Shown: positions 9,417 to 18,711 of the stretch, in pieces
How the letters are laid out: every line of letters begins with the position of its first letter
Position numbering within the stretch: position 1 is the stretch's first letter
Assembly (NCBI GenBank): GCA_015272165.1
Contig: JACYMF010000015.1
Coordinates: 1 to 35,688, forward strand
Length of the DNA: 35,688 nucleotides
Origin: Cyanobacterium sp. T60_A2020_053
GTDB taxonomy: Bacteria > Cyanobacteriota > Cyanobacteriia > Cyanobacteriales > Cyanobacteriaceae
Direction: 5' to 3'
Made by a program: the position numbers and the translations under genes
The notes under the pieces: model-generated
What the model was told of the DNA's origin: nothing
Seen by the model: the letters and a program-made list of their open reading frames with translations, nothing else
The model's database searches: none

Positions 9417-9463
9417 CATTGGTCAAAACTATTGACCCTTTGTAATCAATTTACCAAACAATC

Positions 9464-9832
9464 ATGATTCAACAACAAAGTTACCTCAACGTAGCCGACA
9501 ACAGTGGCGCTCGTAAAATCATGTGCTTAAGGGTGTTATCCACCGGTAACTGTACTTATGGTGGCATCGGTGATGTAATTATTGCCGTAGTCAAGGATGC
9601 AATTCCTAATATGGCAGTGAAAAAATCTGACATCGTTCGTGCAGTAATTGTCCGTACTAAACAATCTTTACGTCGTGAAAGTGGTATGAGTATTCGTTTT
9701 GACGACAACGCTGCCGTGATCATCAACAAAGATAATAACCCCAGAGGCACTCGTGTATTTGGTCCTGTGGCCAGAGAATTGCGCGACCGCAACTTCACCA
9801 AGATCATCTCTCTAGCTCCGGAGGTACTCTAA
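9464..9832 (+). CDS. rplN: 50S ribosomal protein L14
   Basis: L14 is on the subunit interface and contacts 16S rRNA. The protein has the standard 122 residues, starting [21 protein letters not shown] and containing [15 protein letters not shown] and [10 protein letters not shown]. The stop codon is 3 bp from the rplX start. Confidence 0.98.
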   Translation: MIQQQSYLNVADNSGARKIMCLRVLSTGNCTYGGIGDVIIAVVKDAIPNMAVKKSDIVRAVIVRTKQSLRRESGMSIRFDDNAAVIINKDNNPRGTRVFGPVARELRDRNFTKIISLAPEVL

Positions 9833-9835
9833 ACC

Positions 9836-10192
9836 ATGAGATCAACAAATCAAGCGAAGAAAACTCCTGTACGCGCAAAAATGCACGTAAAAAAAGGTGA
9901 TACAGTACAGATTATCTCAGGAAAAGATAAAGGTAAAGTGGGAGAAATTCTCCTTTCCATCCCGAAAGATAGTACCGTGATTGTGAAGGGAGTTAATATC
10001 AGAACCAAACACGTTAAACCCCGTCAGCAGGGAGAATCAGGACAAATCACCACCTATGAAGCTCCGATTCATAGCTCCAAAGTAATGCTTTATTCTGAAA
10101 AAGAAAAAGTAGCTAGTCGTATTAGTTATGTCATTACTGAAGAAGGAAAAAAGGTGAGAAAACTGAAAAAAACTGGTGAAATTATTGACTAA
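9836..10192 (+). CDS. rplX: 50S ribosomal protein L24
   Basis: L24 starts large-subunit assembly. The 118-residue product contains a KOW motif at about residues 19-40 ([20 protein letters not shown]) and the [13 protein letters not shown] segment. A short basic N-terminal extension of about 15 residues is present. The start lies 3 bp after rplN, with GGAGG within the rplN end. Confidence 0.96.
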   Translation: MRSTNQAKKTPVRAKMHVKKGDTVQIISGKDKGKVGEILLSIPKDSTVIVKGVNIRTKHVKPRQQGESGQITTYEAPIHSSKVMLYSEKEKVASRISYVITEEGKKVRKLKKTGEIID

Positions 10193-10254
10193 TTTTCAGT
10201 TACTAATTAAATCTCACTAACGGTACTAATATATAACCATCAGTAACCAAAGCA

Positions 10255-10797
10255 ATGTCAAGACTAAAAACCCTTTATCAAGAAACAATTACTCCTAAAC
10301 TAAAAGAACAGTTTGGTTATGAGAATATTCATCAAGTTCCCAAAATTGCCAAAGTTGTTATTAACAGAGGTTTAGGAGAGGCTTCTCAGAATGCTAAAGC
10401 ACTAGAGTCATCACTTAGTGAACTAGCGATTATTACTGGACAAAAGCCCGTTGTTACCCGTGCTAAAAAAGCTATCGCCGGTTTTAAAATCCGTCAAGGA
10501 ATGCCGGTGGGCGCTATGGTGACATTAAGATCAGATAAAATGTATGCTTTCTTAGATCGTCTCATTAGTCTAGCGTTACCCCGTATTCGTGACTTTCGTG
10601 GCATCAGTCCTAAAAGTTTTGATGGTCGAGGCAACTATAGTTTAGGGGTGCGTGAACAGTTAATTTTCCCTGAGATTGAATACGACACCATCGATCAAAT
10701 CAGAGGTTTTGATATTTCCATCATCACCACCGCTAACACTGACGAAGAAGGACGAGCATTACTCAAGGAAATGGGTATGCCCTTTCGTGACAAATAA
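10255..10797 (+). CDS. rplE: 50S ribosomal protein L5
   Basis: L5 binds 5S rRNA and sits in the central protuberance. The 180-residue protein has the family blocks [54 protein letters not shown] and the C-terminal [18 protein letters not shown]. It is 62 bp after rplX. Confidence 0.98.
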   Translation: MSRLKTLYQETITPKLKEQFGYENIHQVPKIAKVVINRGLGEASQNAKALESSLSELAIITGQKPVVTRAKKAIAGFKIRQGMPVGAMVTLRSDKMYAFLDRLISLALPRIRDFRGISPKSFDGRGNYSLGVREQLIFPEIEYDTIDQIRGFDISIITTANTDEEGRALLKEMGMPFRDK

Positions 10798-10826
10798 TAT
10801 AAGGTAAGAGAGGAAAAGAAGAAAGA

Positions 10827-11228
10827 ATGCCAGCACACGACACCATCTCAGATATGCTGACTCGTATTCGTAACGCCTGTGCCGTACGCCACCCTACCGT
10901 GGCAATCCCCAGCACACGCATGACTCGTAGTATTGCTGATGTATTAAAAACAGAAGGCTTTATTGGTACTTACGAAGAAGTCGGCGAGGGAGTAAAAAAA
11001 GACATCGTTGTCTCTTTAAAATATAAAGGGAGAAATCGTCAACCAATTATCCAAAATATTCGTCGAGTTAGTACCCCCGGTTTAAGGGTGTATAGCAAGA
11101 AAAAAGATTTACCCAGAGTATTAGGTGGTATTGGGGTAGCAATTATCTCTACTTCCCAAGGCATCATGACTGACAGAGAAGCTAGAAAACAAGGTGTTGG
11201 CGGAGAAATTCTCTGCTACATCTGGTAA
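10827..11228 (+). CDS. rpsH: 30S ribosomal protein S8
   Basis: S8 binds the central domain of 16S rRNA and in E. coli represses the spc operon. The 133-residue product shows [23 protein letters not shown] and the C-terminal [20 protein letters not shown]. It follows rplE directly; rpsN, which separates the two in many bacteria, is not here, as is usual in cyanobacteria. Confidence 0.98.
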   Translation: MPAHDTISDMLTRIRNACAVRHPTVAIPSTRMTRSIADVLKTEGFIGTYEEVGEGVKKDIVVSLKYKGRNRQPIIQNIRRVSTPGLRVYSKKKDLPRVLGGIGVAIISTSQGIMTDREARKQGVGGEILCYIW

Positions 11229-11245
11229 TAATAGACAAAGAAAAT

Positions 11246-11287
11246 TTGACAATGATCTGTTGTCAACCTCATTGGTTTTGTCAACAG
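11246..11287 (+). promoter_or_regulatory. Alternative hairpins in the rpsH-rplF gap
   Basis: Two stems share the same bases. One is TTGACAA (11246-11252) with TTGTCAA (11260-11266). The other is CTGTTG..AACC (11257-11268) with GGTT..CAACAG (11274-11287). They cannot form together, the design seen in switching leaders. The gap is 126 bp, one of the longer ones in the operon. No T-run follows, so any effect would more likely be on translation or mRNA stability. Confidence 0.35.
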
Positions 11288-11354
11288 AATATTGGAGATT
11301 ATTAATTGTTTGTTGTTTAGATAAATTCACAAATTAGAACTTAAAAATTAAATC

Positions 11355-11894
11355 ATGTCTCGTATTGGAAAACGTCCCATAACGATACCTGCTAAAGTAA
11401 ACGTTGAGATCAACGGTCAACAAGTAAAAGTAGTTGGACCTAAAGGCAATTTGGATCGAGAATTACCATCTTTGATCACAGTTGTTCAAGAGGGAGACAC
11501 TTTAGAAGTTAGCCGAGTTAATGATTCCCGTAAAGCTAGAGAAAGACACGGTTTGTGTCGTACTTTGGTGGCGAATATGATCGACGGAGTTAGTCAGGGT
11601 TTTGAAAAGAAATTAGAAATTCAAGGGGTTGGTTATCGTGCAGCCGCTCAAGGTTCAAAGCTGACCCTTAATGTGGGTTACAGTAAACCAGTGGAAATGG
11701 AAATGCCGAGTGGTATTTCTGTGGCGGTAAACAACAACACAGAAGTGGTAGTAACTGGTATCGATAAGGAATTAGTCGGTAACATGGCTGCGAAAATTCG
11801 TGCAGTTCGTCCCCCTGAAGTTTATAAAGGCAAAGGTATTCGCTACGCTGGTGAGTACGTCAGACGTAAAGTAGGTAAATCAGGTAAGAAATAA
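11355..11894 (+). CDS. rplF: 50S ribosomal protein L6
   Basis: L6 lies near the GTPase-binding region of the large subunit. The 179 residues include the start [12 protein letters not shown], two repeated alpha/beta domains and the C-terminal signature [20 protein letters not shown]. The long untranslated gap before it holds competing hairpins. rplR begins 2 bp after its stop. Confidence 0.98.
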   Translation: MSRIGKRPITIPAKVNVEINGQQVKVVGPKGNLDRELPSLITVVQEGDTLEVSRVNDSRKARERHGLCRTLVANMIDGVSQGFEKKLEIQGVGYRAAAQGSKLTLNVGYSKPVEMEMPSGISVAVNNNTEVVVTGIDKELVGNMAAKIRAVRPPEVYKGKGIRYAGEYVRRKVGKSGKK

Positions 11895-11896
11895 TT

Positions 11897-12259
11897 ATGA
11901 CCATTAATCGTAAAAATCTGGTTCAACGTCGTCATTTACGGATTCGGAAAAAGGTAACTGGAACACCTGAGCGCCCTCGCCTCGCCGTGTTTCGTTCTAA
12001 TGTGCATATTTACGCTCAAATCATTGACGATGTGGCTCAACATACCATTGCTTCCGCTTCTACTTTGGATAAGGAGTTACAAGAGAAGTTAAGTTCTACT
12101 TCTAATTGTGATGCTTCGGCTGAGGTGGGCAAGTTGGTAGCTCAAAGAGCTTTATCGAAAGGCATCGGGAAGGTAGTTTTTGACCGTGGTGGTAATATTT
12201 ATCATGGACGAGTCAAAGCCTTAGCGGAAGCCGCCCGTGAAACTGGTCTAAACTTCTAA
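11897..12259 (+). CDS. rplR: 50S ribosomal protein L18
   Basis: L18 carries 5S rRNA into the large subunit with L5. The 120-residue protein has the basic N-terminus [10 protein letters not shown], the core [20 protein letters not shown] and the C-terminal [24 protein letters not shown]. It is flanked tightly by rplF and rpsE. Confidence 0.97.
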   Translation: MTINRKNLVQRRHLRIRKKVTGTPERPRLAVFRSNVHIYAQIIDDVAQHTIASASTLDKELQEKLSSTSNCDASAEVGKLVAQRALSKGIGKVVFDRGGNIYHGRVKALAEAARETGLNF

Positions 12260-12271
12260 GAGGAATTAATC

Positions 12272-12829
12272 ATGGCAAAAGAGCGCGAACAAAGAGATCA
12301 AAAAGATCAACGCAAAGGCAAGCAAAGAAAGCAACGTGAGAAAAAAGATACTACTTGGCAAGAGCGAGTTGTGCAAATTCGTCGTGTTAGTAAAGTAGTG
12401 AAGGGCGGTAAAAAGCTCAGTTTCCGTGCCATTGTGGTGGTAGGAAACGAAAAAGGACAAGTAGGTGTTGGTGTGGGGAAAGCTGGAGATGTCATCAATG
12501 CAGTGCGTAAGGCTGTTACTGACGGTAAAAAGCATCTCATCTCCGTTAACCTCAATAAAGCTAGTTCTATTACCCATGTTAGTAATGGTGTGGCGGGGGG
12601 AGCTAAAGTATTTATGCGCCCGGCTGCTCCGGGTACTGGGGTAATTGCGGGGGGCGCTGTGCGTACAGTGCTTGAATTAGCTGGAATCAAAAATATTTTA
12701 GCGAAACAACAAGGGTCTAATAATCCTTTGAATAATGCTCGGGCAGCGGTTAATGCTCTCCAGCAAATTCGTAGTTTCTCTGAAGTGGCAAGGGAAAGAG
12801 ATATTCCTTTAGAACAAATTTATTCATAA
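12272..12829 (+). CDS. rpsE: 30S ribosomal protein S5
   Basis: S5 helps decoding accuracy and lies at the mRNA entry site. The 185-residue product starts with about 35 highly charged residues, then has the S5 double-stranded-RNA-binding-like domain ([20 protein letters not shown]) and the C-terminal domain with [15 protein letters not shown]. rpmD (L30) is missing between it and rplO, as in cyanobacteria and plastids. Confidence 0.97.
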   Translation: MAKEREQRDQKDQRKGKQRKQREKKDTTWQERVVQIRRVSKVVKGGKKLSFRAIVVVGNEKGQVGVGVGKAGDVINAVRKAVTDGKKHLISVNLNKASSITHVSNGVAGGAKVFMRPAAPGTGVIAGGAVRTVLELAGIKNILAKQQGSNNPLNNARAAVNALQQIRSFSEVARERDIPLEQIYS

Positions 12830-12853
12830 GCCCATTGTTAAAAAAAGATAATT

Positions 12854-13324
12854 ATGAGACTTCATAACATCGCTCCAAAACCTTCCTCCAAAAAACGTCG
12901 TCGCCGGATCGGTCGGGGTATCTCCGCTGGTCAAGGTGCTAGTGGCGGTTTCGGCATGAGAGGTCAAAAATCTCGTTCTGGTACGGGTACTAAACCCGGG
13001 TTTGAAGGGGGGCAAATGCCTCTCTACAGACGTGTACCGAAGTTAAAACATTTTACAGTAGTCAATCGCAAGGAATACACCATTATCAATGTGGAGAAGT
13101 TAGCTGATTTACCTGCTAATAGTGATGTCACCATTGAGTCTTTGATGGAAGTTGGTATTGTTACTACTAATGACGGTCCTTTGAAAATTTTAGGTAATGG
13201 AGAAATCTCTGTGGCTTTAAATATCAAAGCGGCTGCTTGGAGTAAATCTGCTGAAACTAAGGTGACGGGCGCTGGTGGTTCAATTTCTATTCCAGAATAT
13301 ACTCAAGGCAATAGTGATCAATAA
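12854..13324 (+). CDS. rplO: 50S ribosomal protein L15
   Basis: L15 is a late assembly protein with a glycine-rich extended N-terminus. The 156 residues show [30 protein letters not shown] and [14 protein letters not shown], and a globular C-terminal part. A 199-bp gap with inverted repeats follows before secY. Confidence 0.97.
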   Translation: MRLHNIAPKPSSKKRRRRIGRGISAGQGASGGFGMRGQKSRSGTGTKPGFEGGQMPLYRRVPKLKHFTVVNRKEYTIINVEKLADLPANSDVTIESLMEVGIVTTNDGPLKILGNGEISVALNIKAAAWSKSAETKVTGAGGSISIPEYTQGNSDQ

Positions 13325-13337
13325 GTGTCAAGATGTT

Positions 13338-13365
13338 AAGGTATGGGTTAACGTAACTCATCCTT
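13338..13365 (+). promoter_or_regulatory. Hairpin after rplO
   Basis: A 12-pair stem with one bulge and one G-U pair: AAGG-T-ATGGGTTA, loop ACG, TAACTCATCCTT. It starts 13 nt after the rplO stop. The bases after it are mostly A, not T, so on the plus strand it is a weak terminator at best. It could set a 3' end that stabilises the upstream mRNA. Confidence 0.4.
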
Positions 13366-13398
13366 AAAAAAGTCTTTTCCCTTCGGTTTTTATTAAGT

Positions 13399-13455
13399 AG
13401 TTCTATTTGTGAGTATTTTTATGACTAAAGTCATAACCATGAACTTATTAGAACT
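13399..13455 (+). promoter_or_regulatory. Nested inverted repeats before secY
   Basis: An outer pair AGTTCTA (13399-13405) / TAGAACT (13449-13455) encloses a near-perfect palindrome TTATGACT-AA-AGTCATAA at 13419-13436. The element lies 68 nt before the secY start. It may be an RNA structure controlling secY separately from the ribosomal genes, or a protein-binding site. Confidence 0.4.
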
Positions 13456-13523
13456 GAGCTGGTAAAAAGAATAATTAAGGGAAAGTGTATTTGTTCACCA
13501 TTTATATTGATATTTTTTAGATC

Positions 13524-14837
13524 ATGGTTGTTAGCAGAGAAAAAACTCCCACTGCTCAAGAAACTTTTATGCAAATGGCTCAAGCCGCTGGGCTTCGTGG
13601 TCGTTTGCTCGTTACTCTAGGGTTACTGGTGTTGATCCGTTTAGGTATTTATATCCCTGTACCGGGTATTGATAGAGACGCTTTTGAGGCGGCGGTGCAA
13701 ACTCTTCCTTTTTTGGGCTTCTTAGACCTATTTACAGGAGGCGGTTTAGCTTCTGTGGGCATATTTGCTCTAGGTATTTTACCTTATATCAATGCTTCCA
13801 TTATTATTCAGTTGTTAACTTCTGCTGTTCCTGCACTGGAAGATTTACAAAAGAATGAGGGGGAAATCGGGCGCCGTAAAATCGCTCAAATTACCCGTTA
13901 TGTGGCTTTAGGGTGGGCTATCATTCAAAGTACGGGTATTACCATTGGGTTACTTCGTCCTTATGCGGTTAATCCCGGTCCTTTATTCATCCTTGAGACG
14001 GTATTGGCTATTACGGCTGGTTCTATGTTTGTGATGTGGGTATCGGAATTAATCACTGAGCGCGGTTTGGGTAATGGCGCATCTTTGTTGATTTTTGTAA
14101 ATATTGTCGCAGTGTTACCTCGTACTTTAGGCAATACCATCGATTATGCTCAAAGTGGTGGACGAGAAGCTATCGCCCAAGTGGTGCTATTGATTCTCGT
14201 GTTTTTGGTAATGATTGTGGGGATTGTTTTTGTGCAGGAAGGTACGCGCCGTATTCCTATTATCTCGGCTCGTCGTCAAGTCGGGCGCCGTTTATACCGT
14301 GAACGCACCAGTTATCTTCCTTTGAGACTTAATCAGGGGGGTGTGATGCCAATTATTTTCGCTTCGGCGGTGTTGGTCTTGCCTTCCTCTGTGGCTGGTT
14401 TTGCGGAAGAAACTCCCTTTAATGCTTTACTGAATCAGGTAGCTTTGGCTTTGCGTCCGGGTTCAATTTGGTATGTGGTAGTTTATTCTGTACTGATCGT
14501 CTTTTTCAGTTATTTTTATGCTTCTTTGATTTCTAATCCTGAAGATATTGCTCAAAATTTGAAGAAGATGGGTTCTAGTATTCCTGGCATTCGTCCGGGT
14601 AAGGCTACGGTGGCTTATTTGGAAGGGGTGTTAAATCGTTTAACTCTTTTAGGGGCGGTTTTCTTAACAGTGGTGGCTACTGTGCCTACTTTCGTGGAAA
14701 GTGCGACGGGAGTTACTACTTTTCAAGGTTTTGGGGCAACTTCCCTGTTAATTCTTGTGGGTGTGGCTATTGATACCGCTAAACAGGTGCAAACCTATGT
14801 CATCTCTCAACGTTATGAGGGTATGGTTAAGGAGTAG
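13524..14837 (+). CDS. secY: SecY protein translocase subunit
   Basis: SecY is the channel of the Sec translocase, moving or inserting proteins across the plasma and, in cyanobacteria, thylakoid membranes together with SecE and SecG. The 437-residue protein is rich in hydrophobic segments consistent with the usual ten helices. It has the family signature GILPYINASIIIQLL near residue 85, the basic cytoplasmic loop RRIPIISARRQVGRR near 240 and NLKKMGSSIPGIRPGK near 345. It is the last gene of the spc-type part. The long structured gap before it suggests some separate control. Confidence 0.98.
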   Translation: MVVSREKTPTAQETFMQMAQAAGLRGRLLVTLGLLVLIRLGIYIPVPGIDRDAFEAAVQTLPFLGFLDLFTGGGLASVGIFALGILPYINASIIIQLLTSAVPALEDLQKNEGEIGRRKIAQITRYVALGWAIIQSTGITIGLLRPYAVNPGPLFILETVLAITAGSMFVMWVSELITERGLGNGASLLIFVNIVAVLPRTLGNTIDYAQSGGREAIAQVVLLILVFLVMIVGIVFVQEGTRRIPIISARRQVGRRLYRERTSYLPLRLNQGGVMPIIFASAVLVLPSSVAGFAEETPFNALLNQVALALRPGSIWYVVVYSVLIVFFSYFYASLISNPEDIAQNLKKMGSSIPGIRPGKATVAYLEGVLNRLTLLGAVFLTVVATVPTFVESATGVTTFQGFGATSLLILVGVAIDTAKQVQTYVISQRYEGMVKE

Positions 14838-14870
14838 TTGGATAAAAGTTTTATATATATCCATGGGTTA

Positions 14871-14905
14871 TGTGGGGTTTCGTATCCTCAACCCAACCTA
14901 CAAGT
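14871..14905. repeat. Dispersed cyanobacterial repeat
   Basis: The text TGTGGGGTTTCGTATCCTCA plus CCCAACCTA recurs in variant form at 27359-27392. I recall similar pieces as common intergenic repeats in cyanobacteria. It is directly followed by the palindrome at 14910. Confidence 0.55.
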
Positions 14906-14909
14906 TGAA

Positions 14910-14929
14910 CAATGGGCTTAAGCCCATTG
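14910..14929. repeat. Perfect 20-bp palindrome in the secY-adk gap
   Basis: CAATGGGCTTAAGCCCATTG is its own reverse complement and would form an 8-bp stem with a TTAA loop in RNA. There is no T-run after it. It could be a dispersed palindromic repeat, an mRNA-stabilising or processing structure, or a weak terminator between secY and adk. Confidence 0.6.
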
Positions 14930-15011
14930 CCATAGGTTTGTTTCATGGTAATTAAGCTCTTTCAAGTTAGGGGGAGGTTAAAATCAGTAAAAATTTAAAC
15001 AGGATATTGGG

Positions 15012-15566
15012 ATGACAAGACTAATTTTTTTGGGGGCGCCGGGCGCTGGGAAGGGTACTCAAGGACAGATGTTGGCTCAAAGTTTAAGAATCCCTCATAT
15101 TTCTACGGGGGATATGTTGAGAAGTGCCATTGCTTCTCAGTCTCCTTTGGGTTTGAAGGCTAAATCTTATGTGGATAATGGGGATTTAGTTCCTGATGAG
15201 TTGATTTTAGATTTGATCAAGGAAAGATTACGTCAAAATGATGCTCTTAAAGGTTGGATTTTAGACGGTTTTCCTCGTAATGTTTCTCAAGCTGAGTTCT
15301 TAGGAAATTTATTGAGTCAGTTAAACCAAAATTGTCAGTCGGTAATTAATCTAAATGTCCCAGATGATACTTTGATTAAGCGTTTGTTGGCAAGAGGAAG
15401 AAAAGATGATAACGAGGAGACTATTGCTAATCGTTTAGAAGTGTATCGCCAAAAAACAGCGCCCCTCATCGATTTTTACGATCAGAAGGGTTTACTTAAA
15501 AATGTGGATGGCGATCGACCTATGGCAGAAATTAGTCGGGACTTACATACGATGGTCAAATCCTGA
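15012..15566 (+). CDS. adk: Adenylate kinase, short form
   Basis: Adenylate kinase converts ATP plus AMP to two ADP in the cytosol. The 184-residue protein has the P-loop GAPGAGKGTQ at residues 8-17, the AMP-binding ISTGDMLR near 31-38 and DGFPRN near 86. The LID region is short (LLARGRKDDNEETIANR) with no zinc cysteines, so this is the short-LID variant. It is placed between secY and infA, a common bacterial arrangement. Confidence 0.97.
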   Translation: MTRLIFLGAPGAGKGTQGQMLAQSLRIPHISTGDMLRSAIASQSPLGLKAKSYVDNGDLVPDELILDLIKERLRQNDALKGWILDGFPRNVSQAEFLGNLLSQLNQNCQSVINLNVPDDTLIKRLLARGRKDDNEETIANRLEVYRQKTAPLIDFYDQKGLLKNVDGDRPMAEISRDLHTMVKS

Positions 15567-15643
15567 TGATAACCCCAATTTATCAACCTGTATAGATTTG
15601 GTATGCTCGACAAGGATTAAAATAAAATTAAGAGGACTAGAGT

Positions 15644-15874
15644 ATGTCAAAAAAAGACTTGATTGAAATGGAAGGCACTGTGACGGAATCACTACCTAAT
15701 GCCATGTTCCGAGTGGACTTAGATAACGGATTTAACGTTCTTGCCCATATCGCTGGGAAAATTAGACGTAATTACATCAAAATTTTACCTGGTGATCGTG
15801 TCAAAGTTGAGTTAACTCCCTATGATTTGAGTAAGGGTAGAATAACTTACCGACTTAAAGGAAAAAAAGCCTAA
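15644..15874 (+). CDS. infA: Translation initiation factor IF-1
   Basis: IF-1 blocks the A site during initiation. The 76-residue product is an S1/OB-fold protein of normal length, with [20 protein letters not shown] and [20 protein letters not shown] ribosome site AAGAGGA lies before the ATG. It is followed by rpmJ after a 128-bp gap that holds a promoter. Confidence 0.97.
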   Translation: MSKKDLIEMEGTVTESLPNAMFRVDLDNGFNVLAHIAGKIRRNYIKILPGDRVKVELTPYDLSKGRITYRLKGKKA

Positions 15875-15945
15875 AGTTTAGTTGTTAAGTTTTATCAAAA
15901 TGAGCAAATTTAGCACTAATTAAGGTTTTGAGCCATACTCAAAGT

Positions 15946-15975
15946 TTGACAGTAAAAATAAAATATTGTTATAAT
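15946..15975 (+). promoter_or_regulatory. Consensus promoter inside the operon, before rpmJ
   Basis: TTGACA (15946-15951) and TATAAT (15970-15975) are both perfect hexamers, 18 nt apart. Transcription would start near 15982, about 20 nt before rpmJ. This should give the rpmJ-rpsM-rpsK-rpoA-rplQ block its own supply of message beyond read-through from the main promoter. Confidence 0.75.
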
Positions 15976-16002
15976 TAAAGGCTTGCAGTGTAAACTAATA
16001 CT

Positions 16003-16116
16003 ATGAAAGTTAGAGCATCAGTTAAAAAAATCTGTGACAAATGCCGTGTGATTCGCCGTAAAGGTCGGGTAATGGTCATTTGTGAGAATCCCAAACACAA
16101 ACAACGTCAGGGATAA
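16003..16116 (+). CDS. rpmJ: 50S ribosomal protein L36
   Basis: The gene encodes only 37 residues. L36 is the smallest large-subunit protein. It begins [14 protein letters not shown] and carries a zinc ribbon: Cys11, Cys14, Cys27 and His32, so it is the zinc-binding (C+) form. It lies between infA and rpsM, its usual place. Confidence 0.97.
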   Translation: MKVRASVKKICDKCRVIRRKGRVMVICENPKHKQRQG

Positions 16117-16178
16117 ACTTAAACACCAGTTTAAGCTAAAAATACTAATTAGGCAAAACAAGAAGGAAACTATTAGAC

Positions 16179-16559
16179 ATGGCACGGATTTCAGGTATCG
16201 ATTTACCTCGTGATAAGCGAGTGGAAATAGGTTTAACCTATCTATACGGTATTGGTTTAGTGACTTCTCAGAAAATTTTAGCAGCTACGGGAGTTAATCC
16301 CGATACTAGAGTTAAAGATTTGACCGATGAGGAAATCGCTAAATTAAGGGCGCAAATCGAAGAAAATTATCGAATTGAAGGAGATTTACGCCGTCTCGAG
16401 ACAATGAATATTAAGCGTCTGGGCGATATTGGTACTTATCGTGGTCGTCGTCACCGTCAGGGTTTACCCGTGCGAGGACAAAGAACCAGAACCAATGCTA
16501 GAACTCGTCGAGGACGTAAACTTACCATTGCTGGTAAGAAAAAAGCACCTAAGAAATAA
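16179..16559 (+). CDS. rpsM: 30S ribosomal protein S13
   Basis: S13 is in the small-subunit head and contacts P-site tRNA through its basic tail. The 126-residue protein starts [20 protein letters not shown], has the helix-two-turn-helix region [20 protein letters not shown] and ends in a lysine-rich tail. It heads the alpha-operon part. rpsD, often in this block in other bacteria, is not here. Confidence 0.98.
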   Translation: MARISGIDLPRDKRVEIGLTYLYGIGLVTSQKILAATGVNPDTRVKDLTDEEIAKLRAQIEENYRIEGDLRRLETMNIKRLGDIGTYRGRRHRQGLPVRGQRTRTNARTRRGRKLTIAGKKKAPKK

Positions 16560-16704
16560 ACTTAAACTTAAACAGAAACCATTGATGGAAAATACGTTGC
16601 ATCCACCGATGGTTATTCTTGTGAAATTTGAGTTAAGACTTACTGCCTAAATGTAACCATTAAATTAATTTACAAACTAAATCAGTTAAAGAGGTAAAAC
16701 TACC

Positions 16705-17097
16705 ATGGCAAAACCTACCAAACGGGGAGGACCAAAGAAGCAGAAAAAAAATATTCCTAGTGGTACTGCTTATATCAAATCTACATTCAATAATACCATC
16801 GTCACCATTACTGATACCACTGGTAATGTGATTTCTTGGGCAACAGCTGGCTCTAGTGGTTTTAAGGGAGCGAAAAAGGGTACTCCTTTTGCGGCTCAAA
16901 CTGCTGCTGACATTGCGGCGCACGTCGCCATGGATAATGGCATGAAGCAAGTAGAGGTCATGGTTAGTGGTCCGGGCGCTGGTCGTGAAACCGCCATTAG
17001 AGCTTTACAAGGTGCAGGATTAGAAATCACTCTCATTCGAGATATTACCCCGATTCCCCATAATGGTTGTCGTCCTCCCAAGAGAAGAAGAGTATAA
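16705..17097 (+). CDS. rpsK: 30S ribosomal protein S11
   Basis: S11 forms part of the platform near the E site. The 130-residue protein shows [35 protein letters not shown] and the C-terminal [18 protein letters not shown], all strongly conserved. It is separated from rpsM by 145 bp in which no gene is seen. Confidence 0.98.
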   Translation: MAKPTKRGGPKKQKKNIPSGTAYIKSTFNNTIVTITDTTGNVISWATAGSSGFKGAKKGTPFAAQTAADIAAHVAMDNGMKQVEVMVSGPGAGRETAIRALQGAGLEITLIRDITPIPHNGCRPPKRRRV

Positions 17098-17194
17098 GCT
17101 CATTTTTTATACTTAGAGAATTTTTCTCTGTTTGAGCCATGGCTCAATGAACATACATCGAAACCAGACTTCATACATCGAGGAAATAATCACT

Positions 17195-18181
17195 GTGGCT
17201 GTGTTTAAAATAGACTGTTTAGAAAGTAAAACTCAAAAAAATCAAGGTCAGTATGGTAAGTTTGCTCTCGAACCGTTAGAGCGGGGACAGGGGATTACCG
17301 TCGGGAATGCTTTGAGACGGGTTCTTTTGTCTAACTTGGAAGGGGCAGCAGTAACCGCCGTGAGAATTGCGGGGGTTAATCATGAGTTTGCCGTGATTGA
17401 AGGGGTTAGGGAAGATGTCATGGAAATTATGCTAAACATGAAAGAACTCGTGTTTAAAAGCTATACTGACACTACTCAAATCGGTCGTTTAGTGGCGACA
17501 GGACCCGATACTATAACGGCTTCTCAATTTACTTTACCTTCAGAAATAGAAGTGGTTGAGCCGAACCATTATATTTGTACTTTGGGTAAGGGCGCTAAGT
17601 TAGAAATGGAGTTTAAAGTAGAGCGTGGCACTGGTTATCGTGCTATTGACAAGAGCATGGATGAGAGTTCTTCCCTTGATTTTCTACAGATTGACTCTAT
17701 TTTTATGCCTGTTGCTAAGGTTAATTTTACGGTGGAAGAAATTCGTTATGAAGGTGAATTATCTGACCGTTTAATTTTGGAAATATGGACGAATGGTAGT
17801 TTAAAGCCAGAAGAGGCTTTATCCCAAGCGTCTGAGATTCTCATTAATTTATTCACTCCTCTACAGGATGTGGATAATATTAAAGGAAAAGTTGAACCAA
17901 CAGTGGAAGAGGAAGACCCCACCAGCCAAATTCCTATTGAGGAATTGAACCTGTCTGTTCGTGCCTATAATTGTCTGAAACGTGCGCAGATCAACACTGT
18001 AGCAGATTTATTAGACTTTACTCAAGATGACCTTTTAGAAATTAAGAATTTCGGTCAGAAGTCGGCGGAAGAGGTAATCGAGGCATTACAAGATCGTCTG
18101 GGTATTACTTTAGCTGAAGGTAAGAGTAAGGAGGGCGCTGGTGATTTGATTGATAGTCAAGAGCCTGTGGCTACTCCTTAG
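17195..18181 (+). CDS. rpoA: RNA polymerase alpha subunit
   Basis: Alpha dimerises to start RNA polymerase assembly and contacts activators and UP elements. I place the start at GTG 17195 rather than at an in-frame TTG at 17132: family similarity begins with AVFKIDCLES, and GAGGA lies 10 nt upstream. The 328-residue product has the N-terminal domain with LEPLERGQGITVGNALRRVL and LSNLEG. A C-terminal DNA-binding domain begins near residue 245, with LNLSVRAYNCLKRAQINTVADL and the helix-hairpin-helix region ending ALQDRLG. It sits between rpsK and rplQ as usual. Confidence 0.95.
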   Translation: MAVFKIDCLESKTQKNQGQYGKFALEPLERGQGITVGNALRRVLLSNLEGAAVTAVRIAGVNHEFAVIEGVREDVMEIMLNMKELVFKSYTDTTQIGRLVATGPDTITASQFTLPSEIEVVEPNHYICTLGKGAKLEMEFKVERGTGYRAIDKSMDESSSLDFLQIDSIFMPVAKVNFTVEEIRYEGELSDRLILEIWTNGSLKPEEALSQASEILINLFTPLQDVDNIKGKVEPTVEEEDPTSQIPIEELNLSVRAYNCLKRAQINTVADLLDFTQDDLLEIKNFGQKSAEEVIEALQDRLGITLAEGKSKEGAGDLIDSQEPVATP

Positions 18182-18348
18182 TGTTGGAGAGGGAGAAAGG
18201 GAAGCAGGGGAGACAGAGGGAGAGGGAAAAGCGGGGAGTAATTAATAATTAATTTTTGCCTTTTTCAAATTTTCTATTTTTGCTCTTTCAAAAATTTTTC
18301 CCATTATCAATTATCCATTGTCCATTATCAATTATTTAGGAGGAATTT
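18182..18348. repeat. Polypurine tract and ATTATCAATT-type repeats
   Basis: About 18182-18239 is almost all A and G on the plus strand. After a T-rich stretch, 18301-18333 holds short repeats of the ATTATCAATT/ATTGTCC kind that recur at 25377-25410 and 33731-33768. It is an unusual insertion between rpoA and rplQ. The ribosome site AGGAGG lies just before rplQ. Confidence 0.6.
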
Positions 18349-18699
18349 ATGAGACATCGTTGTAAAGTCCCTTTGTTGGGATTACCGGCGGATCAGCGCA
18401 AGGCGTTGTTACGCTCCCTTACTACAGAACTATTAAAAAATGGTGAAATTGTCACCACCAAGGCAAGAGCTAAGGCAGTACGCACTACGGCTGATAAAAT
18501 CATTACTTTGGCAAAAGATGGCTCGGTTGCCGCACGGAGACGGGCGCTGGGTTATGTTTACGATAAAGATTTGGTTAATGATACTTTTGCAAAAGCGCCC
18601 GAACGCTATGGCAATCGCAATGGTGGTTATACCAGAGTAGTTCGCACTAAAAGCCGTCGTGGTGATAATGCAGAAATGGCTATTATTCAGTTAGTCTAA
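18349..18699 (+). CDS. rplQ: 50S ribosomal protein L17
   Basis: L17 sits near the tunnel exit. The 116-residue product begins [20 protein letters not shown], a clear but slightly changed form of the usual MRHR..LGR.s.qR start, and ends [21 protein letters not shown]. The strong AGGAGG before it fixes the ATG. It is followed at once by truA. Confidence 0.97.
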   Translation: MRHRCKVPLLGLPADQRKALLRSLTTELLKNGEIVTTKARAKAVRTTADKIITLAKDGSVAARRRALGYVYDKDLVNDTFAKAPERYGNRNGGYTRVVRTKSRRGDNAEMAIIQLV

Positions 18700-18711
18700 T
18701 TGCTTTTAACC

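Noticed and set aside
12266-12690. Long minus-strand frames opposite rpsE
   Set aside because: They are shadows of a certain ribosomal protein gene, with low-complexity serine/threonine/leucine content.
17132-17194. An upstream TTG start for rpoA adding 21 residues
   Set aside because: The extra residues match nothing expected of RpoA, and GTG 17195 has a well-placed GAGGA.
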